Positions 11,935-23,227 of a DNA stretch of 60,000 nucleotides are shown in pieces (the first letter of the stretch is position 1; every line of letters starts with the position of its first letter). Source of the DNA: Diphasiastrum complanatum (taxonomy: Eukaryota; Streptophyta; Lycopodiopsida; Lycopodiales; Lycopodiaceae); the NCBI GenBank assembly GCA_029204225.1, contig CM055112.1, positions 44,527,634 through 44,587,633 on the forward strand, given 5' to 3'. The notes under the pieces are model-generated. The model worked only from the letters and a program-made list of their open reading frames with translations, made no database searches and was not told the DNA's origin. A program made the position numbers and the translations under genes.

Positions 11935-13640
11935 TTGCAGGATGCAATTGTGAGATTATTTTGGTGATATAAAACAAAGATTCTTGTACAAGCCAAATTT
12001 CTGCAATGCTACCTTATGGCCTTGCCTTTTGTCTCACAAAGCCCTTCAAAACTTTCATAAAGCGCTCAAGGTAGAACATCCATCTCATGTGCACAAGTTC
12101 TGTAGTTGATACTTCTTCGACCAAATGCACTGAGGATGAACTTGTATATCCAAAAAGGAAGCTGGAAAATCTCTTTCCAACAAACATACCATTTCAATCA
12201 TTTGAATTTTTATGGAATCCAATTCACTATTTTTTTTTTTCTTTTGGGGAAATCCACCTGCAAGATTGATAGTACATTAGGTTGTTTACCACATAAAAAT
12301 ATTGAAATATCACATATTTATACAAGTGCCTAAAAAAATATACAAACCTAATCATCAATGACAAATTGTAAAGCATATTTCGTACGTCATCGTTGAAGAG
12401 ACCTCGAATAGAAAGTGGAAATATGAATTGCAACATCCTATGCCAATCATGTGATTTCAATCCACTTAATTTACCATCTTTGTCAAATGACTTGCATAAA
12501 GAATGTGCATAGTCTGTTGGAGTTCTCATTTGTTTTATGACATGTTTAACATATGAGAGTTGCTCTTTTATAAGAATCCATGGCACGCTAGGTAGAATCT
12601 CATCTCCACCTTCGGTGTATTGAATCCAATAGGGTCTTTTCACATTGGCCGCTTGTAGATCTTTACAAACTACGAAGTTGTCTTTTATGCCAATGATGTG
12701 GTTCCATAAGGATTCACCGACGTTTTTGAATATGTGCATAGGATCCAATACATGGTTTATCAATAAATTCCTCCAATAGGATAATTTATGAAAAATAGAC
12801 AACCGTTTCATACCATCAATGAATTCATTCCATGAAGAATTAACGTCGTGATGTTTAAGCCATTCACCATGCCATTCCGCTACTCCCATGTGTGGGGGTG
12901 GTGGTGCAGTTAGAGGATTATCTCTTCACCCTCCAAAAAATCGCCTATTCAACTTTCGAAAAGGATGATCTAGCGACAAGTATTTGCGATGATTTTCGTA
13001 CACCACTTTTTTTAACATATTTGTGCTAAGTCGAGCCTCCAAAAGTGGTCCACAAATATAACATGTGGTTAAACCTACATAGTTCATAAACCAAATTAAA
13101 CATAAGCTTAGTTAAATATACTCAACCGTCAAACCCTAAAACGGATTAGCTTCATTATATAGATACATGAACATTCACTTAAATCGAGGTAGTGATGCAT
13201 CGATCAAAGGTGCAAGATACACATCCATGTTCTTGGCCTTGTACTTTTCTGGAATCAATAAAGCCAATAACAAGTGTCCCGTTTTAATACTCAACCATTA
13301 ATTAACGAGCACAACTGGCCATGTGGACCAAGTTGACACTTGAACGCTAAAAGGATTTACGCCATCTATAGCAAGGCCAAATCTCAAATTACGAGGTTCA
13401 TTTTTAAACTCGGGCCATTGGTCTTCAATATGTTTCCATGCAAGTGAATCACTTGGTACTCGCATCACATCATCCGTAGATCGATTTTTGATATGCCAAT
13501 CCATTAGTTGTGCCAAAGATTTACATCGAAATAAACGTTGCAATCGTGGGATAATTGGAAAATGTTGTAACACTTTTCGTGGCATGGGATAGGCAATGCT
13601 AGGTTGGGCTCGAGCAGAAAGGCGGGATTGCAAGCAAGTA
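11935..13640 (-). pseudogene. CACTA (En/Spm) Tnp2 transposase with DUF4218 domain
   Basis: Three Tnp2-type blocks lie in order on the minus strand. 13633-13298 carries the N-terminal part ('KVLQHFPIIPRLQRLFR', 'RNLRFGLAIDGVNPF', 'STWPVVLVN'). 13080-12910 carries 'NHRKYLSLDHPFR'. 12889-12360 carries the core ('LPYW'-like segment, 'LDPMHIFKNVGESLW', 'GLKSHDWHRMLQ', 'IRGLF'). After a probable intron (about 12360-12260, acceptor TTGCAG) a DUF4218-like part follows: 'LERDFPASF', 'VHMRWMFYLERFMKVLKGF', 'QKARP'. Stops, a frameshift near 12140 and the missing 'CACTA' C-terminal domain make it a pseudogene. In the family, Tnp2 cuts the transposon at its terminal repeats. Confidence 0.8.
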
Positions 13641-13752
13641 AGGTAAGTGAACTTACACTACTCTTATAGTTTATCTTTGATTTTATATGCTTTTATTATT
13701 TAATTATGACTAGCTGCTTCAATGTAGCCCTAAATTAATTTCAACTTCAATT

Positions 13753-14004
13753 GAATGCATGGATAGTTGGCGGACTATGGATGTCTGCCAACTAAGGAGG
13801 AGTATGAATTTGTCTTCAGGGAATTGTACAAACGCATTAGTCAACAAACTAAAGAGCGAGGGTCATCCTCCAAATGTAAGTTATACTAATGTGGTTTGTA
13901 TTTCGACATCAATTTTATTTAATTTAATATAATCAAACATTAAATATTAATGTAGTTTGTTTGCTTGTGTTCATGCAGATTGGATGTCACGACGACGACA
14001 AGTA
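13753..14004 (+). pseudogene. Possible terminal exons of a second CACTA gene
   Basis: The plus strand reads 'LPTKEEYEFVFRELYKRIS' and then meets a good donor (AAAT|GTAAGT at 13876). A short intron ends in CATGCAG at 13978, and the next exon adds 'WMSRRRQVD' and a stop. Amino-acid composition and splice signals suggest real coding ends. I do not recognise the family. By position it could be the regulatory (TnpA-like) gene that CACTA elements carry. Confidence 0.3.
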
Positions 14005-14475
14005 GACTAGGTTTATAAGTTTTAGTTGATGTTAGATCTAGGAAGACTCGTGCGACATTAAAGCTCCAATTTTGTAATACATTAATTCATATTATGAAAA
14101 ATATTATATTGCAAATGATCATGCTATATTGCCATTGCTTTTATATGTGCAATGTTTTTTTTTTCAAAAATTGCAATGTCAAATTTAGGGATGTGGATTG
14201 ACGTAATAATCAACTAAGAAATGTCAGATTTCAAAACAACAATCAATATTATATCTAAAAATCTAAATGAAATTTATGATGTGCACAAAGCAATGCAATA
14301 AATTATTGTCATTCATAATGAACATGAAGTAATGTAATAAAATATAAAATGAAAAGTAGTTTAAGAATGAAAAGTATCTCATGCTTAGTTTGTTGTTTGA
14401 TCCAAATGTTGAATGCAACTCAAAAATATTGTTTATAAAACAATTCACGAACATCGCTTCTCCAAGAATTTTTTT
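14005..14475. other. AT-rich non-coding stretch
   Basis: Very AT-rich, with no frame or repeat that I can support. It may be 3' flanking sequence within the CACTA element. Confidence 0.4.
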
Positions 14476-14905
14476 ACCTAATTTGGGACGTCGAATTTCG
14501 ATGTCCTAATGCGTCGGATAGACGTCGAACACACGTCGGAGATATTTTTTGATCATTCTATTAACAGACGTCAAATTCCGACAACTTTAAGGAACGTCAG
14601 ATTCTGACGTCCAAGGATACGTCAGATGGACGTCGGATGAGCATCGAACATCCATCGATGAAATTTTGACATCATTCTGTGCTTACAAACGTCGAAATTC
14701 GACTAAATTCCAGGACGTTGCATTTTGATAGCCATGTCAGAGCGTTTGCGACGTCTTTGGACGTCGCAATCCGACGTCCACGTAGGACGTCGCATTGCGA
14801 CGTCCAGGTCAGCACCTATTCTCGTCACCAGAATTTTGTTCTGTGGTGTCCGGCACGTTGTGTCTGTCGGACTGCGACGTGTTTTAAAGTCGTCGGACTC
14901 TGACT
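14476..14905. repeat. CACTA subterminal repeats, right side
   Basis: Dense GACGTC-centred words: gacgtcgaatttcgatgtc, gacgtcagattctgacgtcc-like units and cgacgtccacgtaggacgtcg, at least twelve copies in both orientations. The composition differs sharply from the AT-rich surroundings and matches 9430-9700. Right of 14905 the sequence changes into repeat X, with no clear terminal CACTA motif. Confidence 0.6.
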
Positions 14906-14984
14906 CATGTTTGAGCTATTTAATATGGATGTGTGCAAATTGTCAAGATATGGACAAACTAGGTACATTGTCATGCAATATCTT

Positions 14985-16085
14985 ATTGTTGGAGTTGTAC
15001 TTGCAAGGATCCACATGTAAAACTGCATGCATGGATATTGCATGTACTGCATGTCAACTCTCAAATTTTAAAACAAAAACTTTTAGTGCTTGAAGGGAAT
15101 GGGTTTACAAGGATTTGGATCTGATTGCACTTATTTGAGAATTTGACCCACAAATTTTTGTCAAAATTGGTCAAAAAACATGGTTATTTTGATAATTTTT
15201 GGACTAATTTTGTGATAATTCATAAAATCATAGCCAATAATTTCCATGCACATTTTCAAAGGTGTAATGAAGTTGTCCTAAGTCTTTCATGAAGTTTGGT
15301 TAGGATTGGACACCATTAGGGGCCTCAAAAAGTCAAAAATTAGTGTATTTTTGGGGTTTTGAGCATGAAAACCTATTAAATGATGGTCTGAACCTGTTGG
15401 TTATCATTACAAGCTTAAAGATATGATAGATTGCTTGTTGAAAGTGTCCAAAAAGACATTTTTTGCATAATCTGAGCTATGATTGCTTGCTAGACCTGAT
15501 AGAAGCCTCTATGCCTCTAATGAACCTTAGTAGAGTGCTTGTAACCTTTAATTAGATGCTAATTGGGTCTGGACATGGATTTTTGAACATACCACCTTGG
15601 GAAAGTGTGTCCTTCTACCTATTTTTTGGTCTATTACTGCTTGCACGTGTGAAGCCTAGGTGGTAGGGTGACATGGCAAGTGCCTTGTACACCCAGTCTC
15701 CCTCTGTACGGTGCTTTACAGTGACCAATTTAGTGTCCTGTAGAGAAAGTTATGGTTATCGGAAGTTTGGCAATTTTTGAACTAAAATTTGCAAAAAAAT
15801 TGAATTGTTCTGTCTGTAACTCAGTTTAGTGCTTTTCTGTTGATGAAAATGTGTAAATAGACCTGTATGCATGCTTGGATGCATGTTTCATGTGTAATTG
15901 GTTGATTGATCAGAAGATTTTTTGCATGAAGTTATTTTTGAAAATTCTAGATCAAAAACAGATTTCCTAGTTTCTAGGCTATTTACAGAATTTTTTTTTG
16001 ATTTTTCAAAAAAGCCAATGCATGTCAAGTTTAATGCATGCAGCAGGATGTTTCAAAATGATTTCGATATGTGACAGTACCTGTG
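14985..16085 (+). repeat. Dispersed repeat X, copy 1
   Basis: About 850 bp from 14985 match, in inverted orientation, 49270-50080; about 160 bp (15675-15840) also match 33927-34091. No protein is encoded. It contains CACGTGTGA near 15652. It could be a long LTR of an element whose inside is not in the window, but no flanking duplication was found. Confidence 0.55.
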
Positions 16086-16104
16086 AATAATAGATCGATC
16101 ATTA

Positions 16105-17000
16105 CATGATTCAATCTTTCTTCACCCAATTTTGAGGTCTCTGGGTCTTCGGGACGAACTATTATTGTTCTCCTGTCTGCCTTCAGCTAATTTGTTTCCT
16201 AGGTTCAGGTGGCAGTCCATGGCTATAGTGGATACACACAATTTTTGGCTTAAGCCAACACGAATCTACAGTATGTCCTTTGCGTTTGCATCTCACGCAG
16301 GTCTTCTTGTCTCCACTTTGTTGTTTCGACCTTCCTTTGTTCTTCCATTTGTCTTTGCTGGTTCCTTTTGCTTGCTGATCAGGATCCTGCTTTCGATCTG
16401 ACTCCCTCTTAGGCTTGGATTATTTTTTTGTCTTTTCTTTGTTGTTGTAGAGAGCTTGGTCAGAAGCATCCTTGTGATCAAGGTGCTCTCAAGCCTCGAC
16501 TTCTTCTCGAATCTCGAAAATTGCCTTTTCGAGTGTCACTGTAGGATCTTTTGCAAGCAGTGTTCTAGTTGTCTAGAAGAATCTTGGTAAGGCTCTCAAC
16601 AGATAAGTGAGCTGCTTCTTTGTTGACACTGTATTTTCTACTCCAAAATTGTGTAGTGAAAGGAATAGATCCTTTAGTTTCCTAACAAAAGAAGCGAGGT
16701 CTTTGCCATCCCCTTCTTCTCCCTCCATTCGTGTAGCTCCTTGCATGTTGTTGTAGGCATCTCCTCAGTGCCATCTACCCAGGGGAATAATCCTTCTCCC
16801 TTTAGTATCAACGAGATCTTTACCTTCCATGCTAGGAAGTCAGATCCTAATGAATCCAAAACTGTAGAGATCTTGGATTGTATGCTACTATTTGAAGCCA
16901 TTGCTCTTGAATTCGTATTCTCACTTGTTTATGATTCTTTGTTTGAATGCTTAGCCTCTTGGATTTGATAGTTTTTCGGCTATGTCAGACTATGACAAAG
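16105..17000 (-). pseudogene. Copia family-2 gag, fragment
   Basis: From about 16901 (MASNSSIQSKISTVLDSLG) the minus strand encodes a copia gag of the UBN2 type: 'FLAWKVKISLILKGEGLFPW' and 'WVDGTEEMP'. A zinc knuckle CVRCKRKGHTVDSC lies near 16300-16260. Several stops and frame changes interrupt it. It ends at repeat X on the left. Sister copies lie at 23790-25531 and 34095-36960. Confidence 0.75.
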
Positions 17001-17003
17001 GTA

Positions 17004-17016
17004 GGCTCTGATACCA
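17004..17016 (-). other. Primer-binding site (tRNA-Met), reverse complement
   Basis: ggctctgatacca on the plus strand is the exact reverse complement of TGGTATCAGAGCC. It fixes the 5' LTR of this family-2 element just to the right. Confidence 0.85.
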
Positions 17017-17017
17017 C

Positions 17018-17696
17018 TGATGAAAAAATTCTAGATGTGCAAATTGTGCAAATTCAAAATTTCATTAAAATTTTGGAAACGAATTCATAGAAATTTCTCA
17101 AAAGATTCACGAACAATTTCGCAAAACTGTTCTAATCACGAATAATTTCTTGTTCAAGAACAATTTGCGATCCAGTCAAGCTCTACAACAAAACGAAACG
17201 AAATGAAGCGAAACTAGACGAAAGAGAAGAATTCACAAAAAGATCAATCAGGCTCTGTAATGAGACGAGATGAAATGAAATGAAACTATACGAGAAATGA
17301 AACACAACTTAAGTGAGCTCTAAAATTGATTTACACTTATAACCAAGTGATCGTGAAGCGAAACACATAGCGAAAGCATTCACGAATAAAATCAATTCAT
17401 GTGGAATTCAGATATGATTGCTGGTCACTGCCACACAAAAAATAGTCCCTTCACCACATTCAAGAGGAACCACTTGGAAAAGAGTTGTCAGAGAGCTGGA
17501 AACGGCAGTTCAGATAAGAGATGTGGGTTAATATTATGAAAAAAACGTCCAGAGACTGCTCTCCTTCTCTCTCAAAAGCAACAGACAGCAGATGCTTCTA
17601 TTAGGTGCACTGGGCTAGTTGGTAATGTGAAAAACGTCTAAATGCTGCTCTCCTTGCTCATTTGAAAACTAATGTGCTCCCTAACTACATGGTCCT
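17018..17696 (-). repeat. Copia family-2 5' LTR (partial)
   Basis: It starts with TG next to the primer-binding site and runs to the edge of element B's LTR. It contains a short GAAATGAAAC-like tandem region (17190-17310) and a direct repeat of 'aaaaacgtc....tgctctcctt' at 17543 and 17627. It is probably cut by the insertion of element B. Confidence 0.6.
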
Positions 17697-18397
17697 TGTG
17701 AAAGTACTGTACTTTAGGACCATAAATGGATCTACAAAAGATCCACAAGAGTGATTGGATGCTTGCTTAACAATCTATCAAAAAACTAGACACAAAAAAG
17801 TTGATCTAGATTGGCAATTTGACAAACAACAAGCATTAACAATCAAAAGCAATGATAAACATTGAAATCCGAGCCCACACGTGTGTACTACAGGCTGTAG
17901 TATGGCCTTCAACCTGACAAACAAGTAGAAATTGATTTGGTTTCATTTGGATCACAAAAACTCAATGTACATAGTGAACTAGCTTGAGATTGCCAATGAG
18001 CTCCAAAAATTTTCTATCTTCTCACTATGGAGAGAGGGAATACATACCAAATTCGACTTCCTTCTAAAAGATAGATGGATTTCCAGCATGTAATAAGGAA
18101 GTTAACTCACTCTCCTTGACCTAAAATGAAACCCTAGTCTATTTCCTAGAGTTGTGCTTGGTACGTAGCTAGTTGGTCAAATTTTCACCTTAAACTTAGG
18201 TGTAGGTCCTATAAAGTAGGGATGACCACCATATAGACATGACCAACTCTCTTGACTTGGCCTAACCTAATTTAGGATGGGTTTCCCACGTGGCATCATG
18301 GCCTCACATGTAATAAACCCACTTGTGTACACAATTTACACTATTCTACATGGTTTTTGATCAAGCTAGATTTGCCAATTTTTGGCAATTCTTCACA
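17697..18397 (-). repeat. 3' LTR of element B
   Basis: A 701-bp inverted match of element A's LTR: TGTGAAAGTACTG at the left, GGCAATTCTTCACA at the right, followed by the polypurine tract (minus strand AAATTTGAGGAGGAG) at 18398-18412. Confidence 0.9.
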
Positions 18398-18412
18398 CTC
18401 CTCCTCAAATTT

Positions 18413-19977
18413 AGCTTGATCTATTTACAACTCTCTTGATAGATGAATAAAAGCTTTTAGAAGTGTCTAAAAAATCCAGCTACAAACAAGGAACTTTTGA
18501 GACTCCAATAGAGAATGATGTCCATGAAGGATCTTTCACCACCTCTTAGAGGATCCCTTACAAGATGTTCCATAAATGTGTCTATATACATGTAGCACAC
18601 TTCAAAACTAAACATCATGCCAAGCCATGGATTCCAAGGCATTTTGTGCACTTGAAGATACATCAATTAAAATATTAAGTTCATAAATAATGTTGCCAAA
18701 GACAACTTGCCTTGCTTGATCCATATGATTGAGCCTAGATGGCTCCATCTTGATACTCAAGGTTCTTCTTGGAGTCCTCGGGTCTTGAGCTTGCTCCTCC
18801 ACTTGACTTGACTCCAAACCATCAATGAATTGAATAAGGTGTTTATCCAAAGGTGCTTCTTCAAGTTTACAAATCTTCCACTCTTGAAAGATCAAATTTC
18901 CACCATTGACAAATTCTTTGGCTGAAAACAAGTAGATTTTACAATCTCTACTTGAATAGCAAAACACTACCATTATTCCTATCATTGAAATAGGATAATC
19001 TTTGGTCCTTACATTGGAATGATCATGCTCAAAGCATGTGGACCCAAAGATTTCCAATACAAATGATGTTTAATCTTTTATGACACTATTCAAACTATTA
19101 CAAAAATAGTTATCCAATGAAATTGCTTTATCAACAACAAATGAAGATTTGAAAGCATCTAATTTCATTGTCTTGTCATAAAGAGTACTAAACACCATAG
19201 ATCTTAAAGATAAGCAACAAGTCACTCCTTGTCCACTAATACTATCTAAAAAGTATTCAAAGATAGTAGACTCTCGAATGCTCACCACCCTTGCAAGATG
19301 CACACTTGAATGGACAATTTGCATGCAATTTGATGACTTGGCCATTGTCATTGAGAACTCCCTTGGAACTCTCATGCTTTGAGACTGATCCTCAAGATCT
19401 TCCTCCTTTTGATGCTCCTCCTCAATGCAAGCAAGATCACACTTTGCCAAGATCTCCTCTTGAGTGATCTCCTGCTTTGCCAAGCTCATTCTTTCAAAAG
19501 CAACACTAGCTTCCAACTTAAACAATCTTCCATGTTTAAGTCCCTTTGCAATGCAAATATCATTCTTCAAGATGAAGCAAACACCATGCTTAAATTGGAC
19601 ATCCAAACCACTTTCTAAGAGTGGACCAACACTAAGCATATTCTTGGTGATTGATGGTACATAAATGACATTTTCTAGATCCATGCATTTTGAGGATTCT
19701 AGACACAAAGAGATGGTGCCAACACCATCTATCCTACACTCTTCATCATTTGCAGTAAAGACAAACTTTTTAGCAGCATTGAAACAGTTTAAGGTTGAGA
19801 AAAGGTCCTTTTCACAAGACATGTGGGAGCTAGCCCCACTGTAGATCCACCAATTGTCTCTTGAATTGCCATTGCTTGTTGGTGAGGATGTAGATGCCAT
19901 CAAGAATACATCTACTTCATCCTCCTCCTCCTCCTTTGCAAGGTTTCCTTGTTTGTCCTCCTCCACTTGTGCTCTTA
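18413..19977 (-). pseudogene. Element B protease and novel region, fragment
   Basis: It matches 7200-8700 of element A. The protease motif reads WWIYSGASSHM: the catalytic Asp codon is TAC (Tyr) at 19841-19843, so the protease could not work. The novel segment 'EYFLDSISG', 'VVDKAISLDNYFC', 'SLNSVIKD' is conserved with A. A frame change separates 19070 from the 149-codon frame 19057-18608, which begins 'MEIFGSTCFEHDHSNV'. The long open frame reaching 20218 is a chimera that reads into the inserted LTR. Confidence 0.75.
19973..19977. other. Target-site duplication TCTTA, left
   Basis: TCTTA here and at 21224-21228 flank the inserted LTR. Removing the insert with one copy restores the sequence of element A at the same place. 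Confidence 0.85.
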
Positions 19978-21223
19978 TGTAGCGCAGGCATCCCAAAGGG
20001 AGCCGGGAACCACGACTTAGCTTCCCAGCCTTCAACTCTTGCCATCCAAACCCACTTGACATACAAGCAGCTAACTCGCCAACAACAATCAAACTTAACC
20101 AACTTGAAGTTCCGAAAACCAACATTGAGATCCAACCTGGTGCCATGCCAGATCGGGGGTCCCGATGTGGGTGACTTCCCTCCAAGCAAGCCGCCCGACA
20201 TACATCAAACTTAACCAACTCGAAGCTTCGTTACAAACAAGTAACATCCATTCCAAGCAAGCGGTCTGACTTACATCAGACTTAACCAACTGAAAGCTTT
20301 GGCACGAGCGCTGGAAGCCAACCTGGTGCCACGCCAGACTAGACAGCCATAAACAGGTAACTTCCACCCAAGCAAGCCATCCAACTCAGCCGACAGGTTA
20401 GAGCTCGTTCCCCAAGAGCTTAACTCATTCACGTTCATGCAAGGAACAATCAGAACCACAAGCCACGACAAATATGGAAACAACTAGTTCCTGGACCAAA
20501 TGGTCCCGACAGCATACCACTGGCGCCACGGACCGAATGGTCTTGACAACATACCGCTGGCGTCCTAGGATACGACCCTCAACTATGTGCCAACTTAAAA
20601 AAATTTGGAAGCGGCCTTACAACTGGCGCTTTTACCGAACACTGAAACCCAGAAGGTAATCAGAGTCAGTTTGAGAAAAATCCCACTTTATTGATAAATC
20701 TGAGAAGGTTACATTTCAAGTGTGTGACCGACCCTAGTCTCTGGGGCTCTAGCATGCCAAGGCGAGAGCCATGACAACATTCCAGCAAGGGAGGCTGAGA
20801 CTTGGTTGGAGCTCGTCCTGAGTCGCAACCCGCACTCCCCTATAGTATTGGTGTGATTCGGCACCCCCCCTCATACCAAGCACTCTACCCAAACTGGTAA
20901 AGCACGTTTTTCTCTCTCTAGAATTTTCTCTTTCTAGAAAGTCATTTTCTCTCTCTAGATTTTATTGATCCCCAGGCTTCCTTTAATCATGCCTAGATCG
21001 TGTGAGGTGATTGCACATCGATCTGCGCTCTCTGGACTCCGCTAGAACCGATCAAAGATTTTCAGCCATAGGAACTTGGCGACGGCTGGATTCTGGTCAC
21101 AGTGGCATCGGGAGCGGCGCCGGCGTCGTTGGCGCCGAGAACAGCAGGGGCGCTGTTAGCGCCGGGGACACAGCTAGCACCGATGGCGCCGGAAGTAAAG
21201 CTTGTAAAGGTAGCTTTACAACA
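19978..21223 (-). mobile_element. Solo LTR (1246 bp) inserted in element B
   Basis: The insert starts TGTAGCGCAGG and ends TTTACAACA, with TG...CA termini and TCTTA duplications on both sides, the signature of a solo LTR. Minus orientation is suggested by AATAAA signals (near 20695 and 20965 on the minus strand). It is much richer in GC than its host. It holds tandem degenerate repeats (about 20080-20390, words 'acttaaccaact' and 'ccaagcaagc'), a 'taccactggcgcc' repeat pair (20515, 20550), and a GGCGCC-rich block at 21110-21195. No matching LTR occurs elsewhere in the window. Confidence 0.8.
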
Positions 21224-21228
21224 TCTTA

Positions 21229-22015
21229 GCCTCTTGTAGCATTCAGATGCATAATGCCCCTTCCTTCCACAAAAGAAGCATTTCTGCTTTGACTTGTCCT
21301 TTGAGCTTGATGCATCATCCTCTTCTTTGGCCTCCTTTGGATGCTTCTTCTTTCCATTGGTCTTCTTTTTGCCCTTGAATGAGAAATTGGCTTTCTAATC
21401 ACCATCCTGCAATGACAAGGAACTCATCCTAGATTTTGCATGGAGCATCCTACACTCTTCAACCACTAATACACTGTGAAGTTTTTCTAGAGTTGGCAAA
21501 GTGTCTTGGATGGCAAAACTTTGGACCAAATTTGCAAAGTCATCTCTTAGACCATTAAGAACAATTTTTACAAGCTCTCCATCATGAATCTTCTCTCCAA
21601 TGGAAGCCAACTCCCTATATAGAGACTTGATTCTGAGTACATAATCCTATGCACTCTCCTCACTTCTCCTCATGCTTTGCAAAATTTGATTTCTAAGCAT
21701 AAGAACTCTAGAAGTGTTGCTAGACTCATAGATTGATTTAAAAGACTCCCAAGCCTCTTTAGCACTAGTACAAGCTAATACTTCTCTCAACACATCATTG
21801 CTCACATTCATCTTCACACAATGAAGTGCAAGCCTAGATCTCTTCTTGTATCTAGCTAACTCTTGTGCACCTAAAGGTTCATCTTCATCTTCAATCAAGA
21901 ACTCATAAAGGTCTTGGAGCACCAAGAGTGACTCCATTCTAACCTTCCAAATAACATAATTTGTAGAATTCAACCTCTCACTAGTTTCTAGAAGGTATGC
22001 TCCAGCAGATCCCAT
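21229..22015 (-). pseudogene. Element B gag
   Basis: It starts at ATG 22015 (MGSAGAYLLETSERLNS) and follows the gag of A to a zinc knuckle (CFFCGRKGHYASEC, about 21240-21290). Two stops break it: TAG near 21652 where A has His, and TAG near 21397 where A has Glu. The zinc-knuckle region was separated from the protease by the nested LTR. Confidence 0.8.
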
Positions 22016-22067
22016 CTTACTAGTGATTTCTACAAACAAGAAATAGATTTGATTGACTTGAAACTAA

Positions 22068-22305
22068 AATGCAAGCATAGGGTGAGTATTCTGAGGGTAA
22101 GATCCGCTCTTCTCTTGTTTCTCTACTTAGTTTGTGTCAGAACTATGGAATTCTATTGCAAAATTTGTAGAAATATATTTTGCCTCTGAAGAAGATAGTG
22201 AGACGGCGGGCTACTTCTTGGACTTCCATGATATTACATTGGTTCCAAGCATAAACACATAACTTGAAATTGATCTTCTAGCTGACATAGCATGTGCATC
22301 CAAAG
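22068..22305. repeat. Repeat shared with 48599-48694, then unassigned
   Basis: 22068-22163 is an inverted copy of 48599-48694, nearly identical over about 95 bp. The following plus-strand frame 'ETAGYFLDFHDITLVPSIN' looks coding-like but I do not recognise it. Confidence 0.45.
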
Positions 22306-22309
22306 GTTC

Positions 22310-22680
22310 TTAGAAAGTTGACACTCGGCCTCCTCTTGAATAACATCTCAAAAAATGTCCTTCCATCCAAAATACACTCGGCCACCTATTGCACAAGAAA
22401 TTGGCACACAACAAAGCTTGATTCCAAAATGGTCTGTCAAGATTAGCACTTAACATCATAACTTTAGCACTTTCACATAAAGTCCTATTTCTCCTTTCAG
22501 CCACTCCATTTTGTTGTGGGGTCCTTGATGTTGTATACTCCCTCTTGATCCCATGCTAACACAAAAGGCCTTGAACTTGGTAGATATGTACTCACCACCA
22601 TTGTCACTCCTCAAGCAATATTCAAAAAAGAAGAAGCAAGCGTTTAAAGAGCGAGCAATTGTTTCTAATCTTTCCAACTT
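22310..22680 (-). pseudogene. Copia integrase core fragment
   Basis: The minus strand encodes 'LRSDNGGEYISTKFKAFC', which is the second catalytic Asp region. After a frameshift near 22490 it continues 'AERRNRTLCESAK', the region of the catalytic Glu. This is standard copia integrase, close to the core in element D. No other part of the element is attached. Confidence 0.75.
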
Positions 22681-22855
22681 GCATGGAAAAACCTACACAC
22701 TGCAGGGAGGGAATATGTGGTGACATTCTGAAATAGGGCAAAATTGCAAGGTTATTATAATTATCACATTCAACTCTATCTATAGAAGTATACATGAAAA
22801 GTATTGCGATGAATATAAAAAAAAATGAGTGCAAGTGAATTAAAGTATTAATAAT

Positions 22856-23010
22856 CATAGATCATTCTCATTATTTACATCATTCTCGTCATCACACAAG
22901 TCTTGACACTCATCTGCATCTAGGTCTAGGTAGAATCGTGAATTTCCAATCGTGTTTCTTTGATGATGTGAGATACCCTCATATTCAATCTCCTCTTCTT
23001 CTAATTATAT
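22856..23010 (-). pseudogene. Acidic C-terminal coding remnant
   Basis: The minus-strand frame reads 'LEEEEIEYEGISHHQ', then 'FYLDLDADECQDL' and 'ENDVNNEND' before a stop at about 22856. It may be the acidic tail of the CACTA protein whose Tnp2 core lies at 23228-23770, with the LINE piece inserted between them. The family assignment is a guess. Confidence 0.25.
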
Positions 23011-23024
23011 CTCATCTATTATAG

Positions 23025-23224
23025 ACAATTACTGGATCTTTTGCTGAGACTGAGGAGTTACACGCTATGGGTCAGGCTGGGTTCAAACTAGGATACTCTA
23101 CCTCATATCAGATCTTCATTTTGCGATGCATTATTGAGGAGGCTCGACATCGGAAATAGATAGTTTATTGTTGCTTTGTGGACTTTCGCAAAGCTTTTGA
23201 CTCTGTTCCGAGACATCTCCTTTT
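23025..23224 (+). pseudogene. LINE reverse transcriptase fragment
   Basis: The plus strand reads 'AMGQAGFKLGYSTSYQIF', 'IIEEARHRK', a stop, then 'CCFVDFRKAFDSVPRHLLF'. The last is motif A of a non-LTR retrotransposon reverse transcriptase, with the catalytic Asp in FVDF. Only about 65 codons remain. It abuts the Tnp2 fragment directly at about 23225. Confidence 0.75.
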
Positions 23225-23227
23225 CAC

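Larger units (their letters stand above)
17697..22063 (-). mobile_element. Element B: copy of the element-A family, 5' truncated, with nested solo LTR
   Basis: It has the same order as A: gag, protease, the same novel segment, polypurine tract and 3' LTR. Similarity to A stops at about 22063, inside the leader just upstream of gag, so the 5' LTR and primer site are missing. The interval 19978-21223 is a later insertion. Confidence 0.8.

Noticed and set aside
14990-15100. TGTTGG at 14989 as an LTR start of repeat X
   Set aside because: Copy 3 diverges just at this point, and no TG...CA pair with a target duplication could be set.
16210-16240. GGCTATAGTGGAT as the right terminus of the CACTA element
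   Set aside because: It lies within a copia gag zinc-knuckle coding region and is only seven matching bases.
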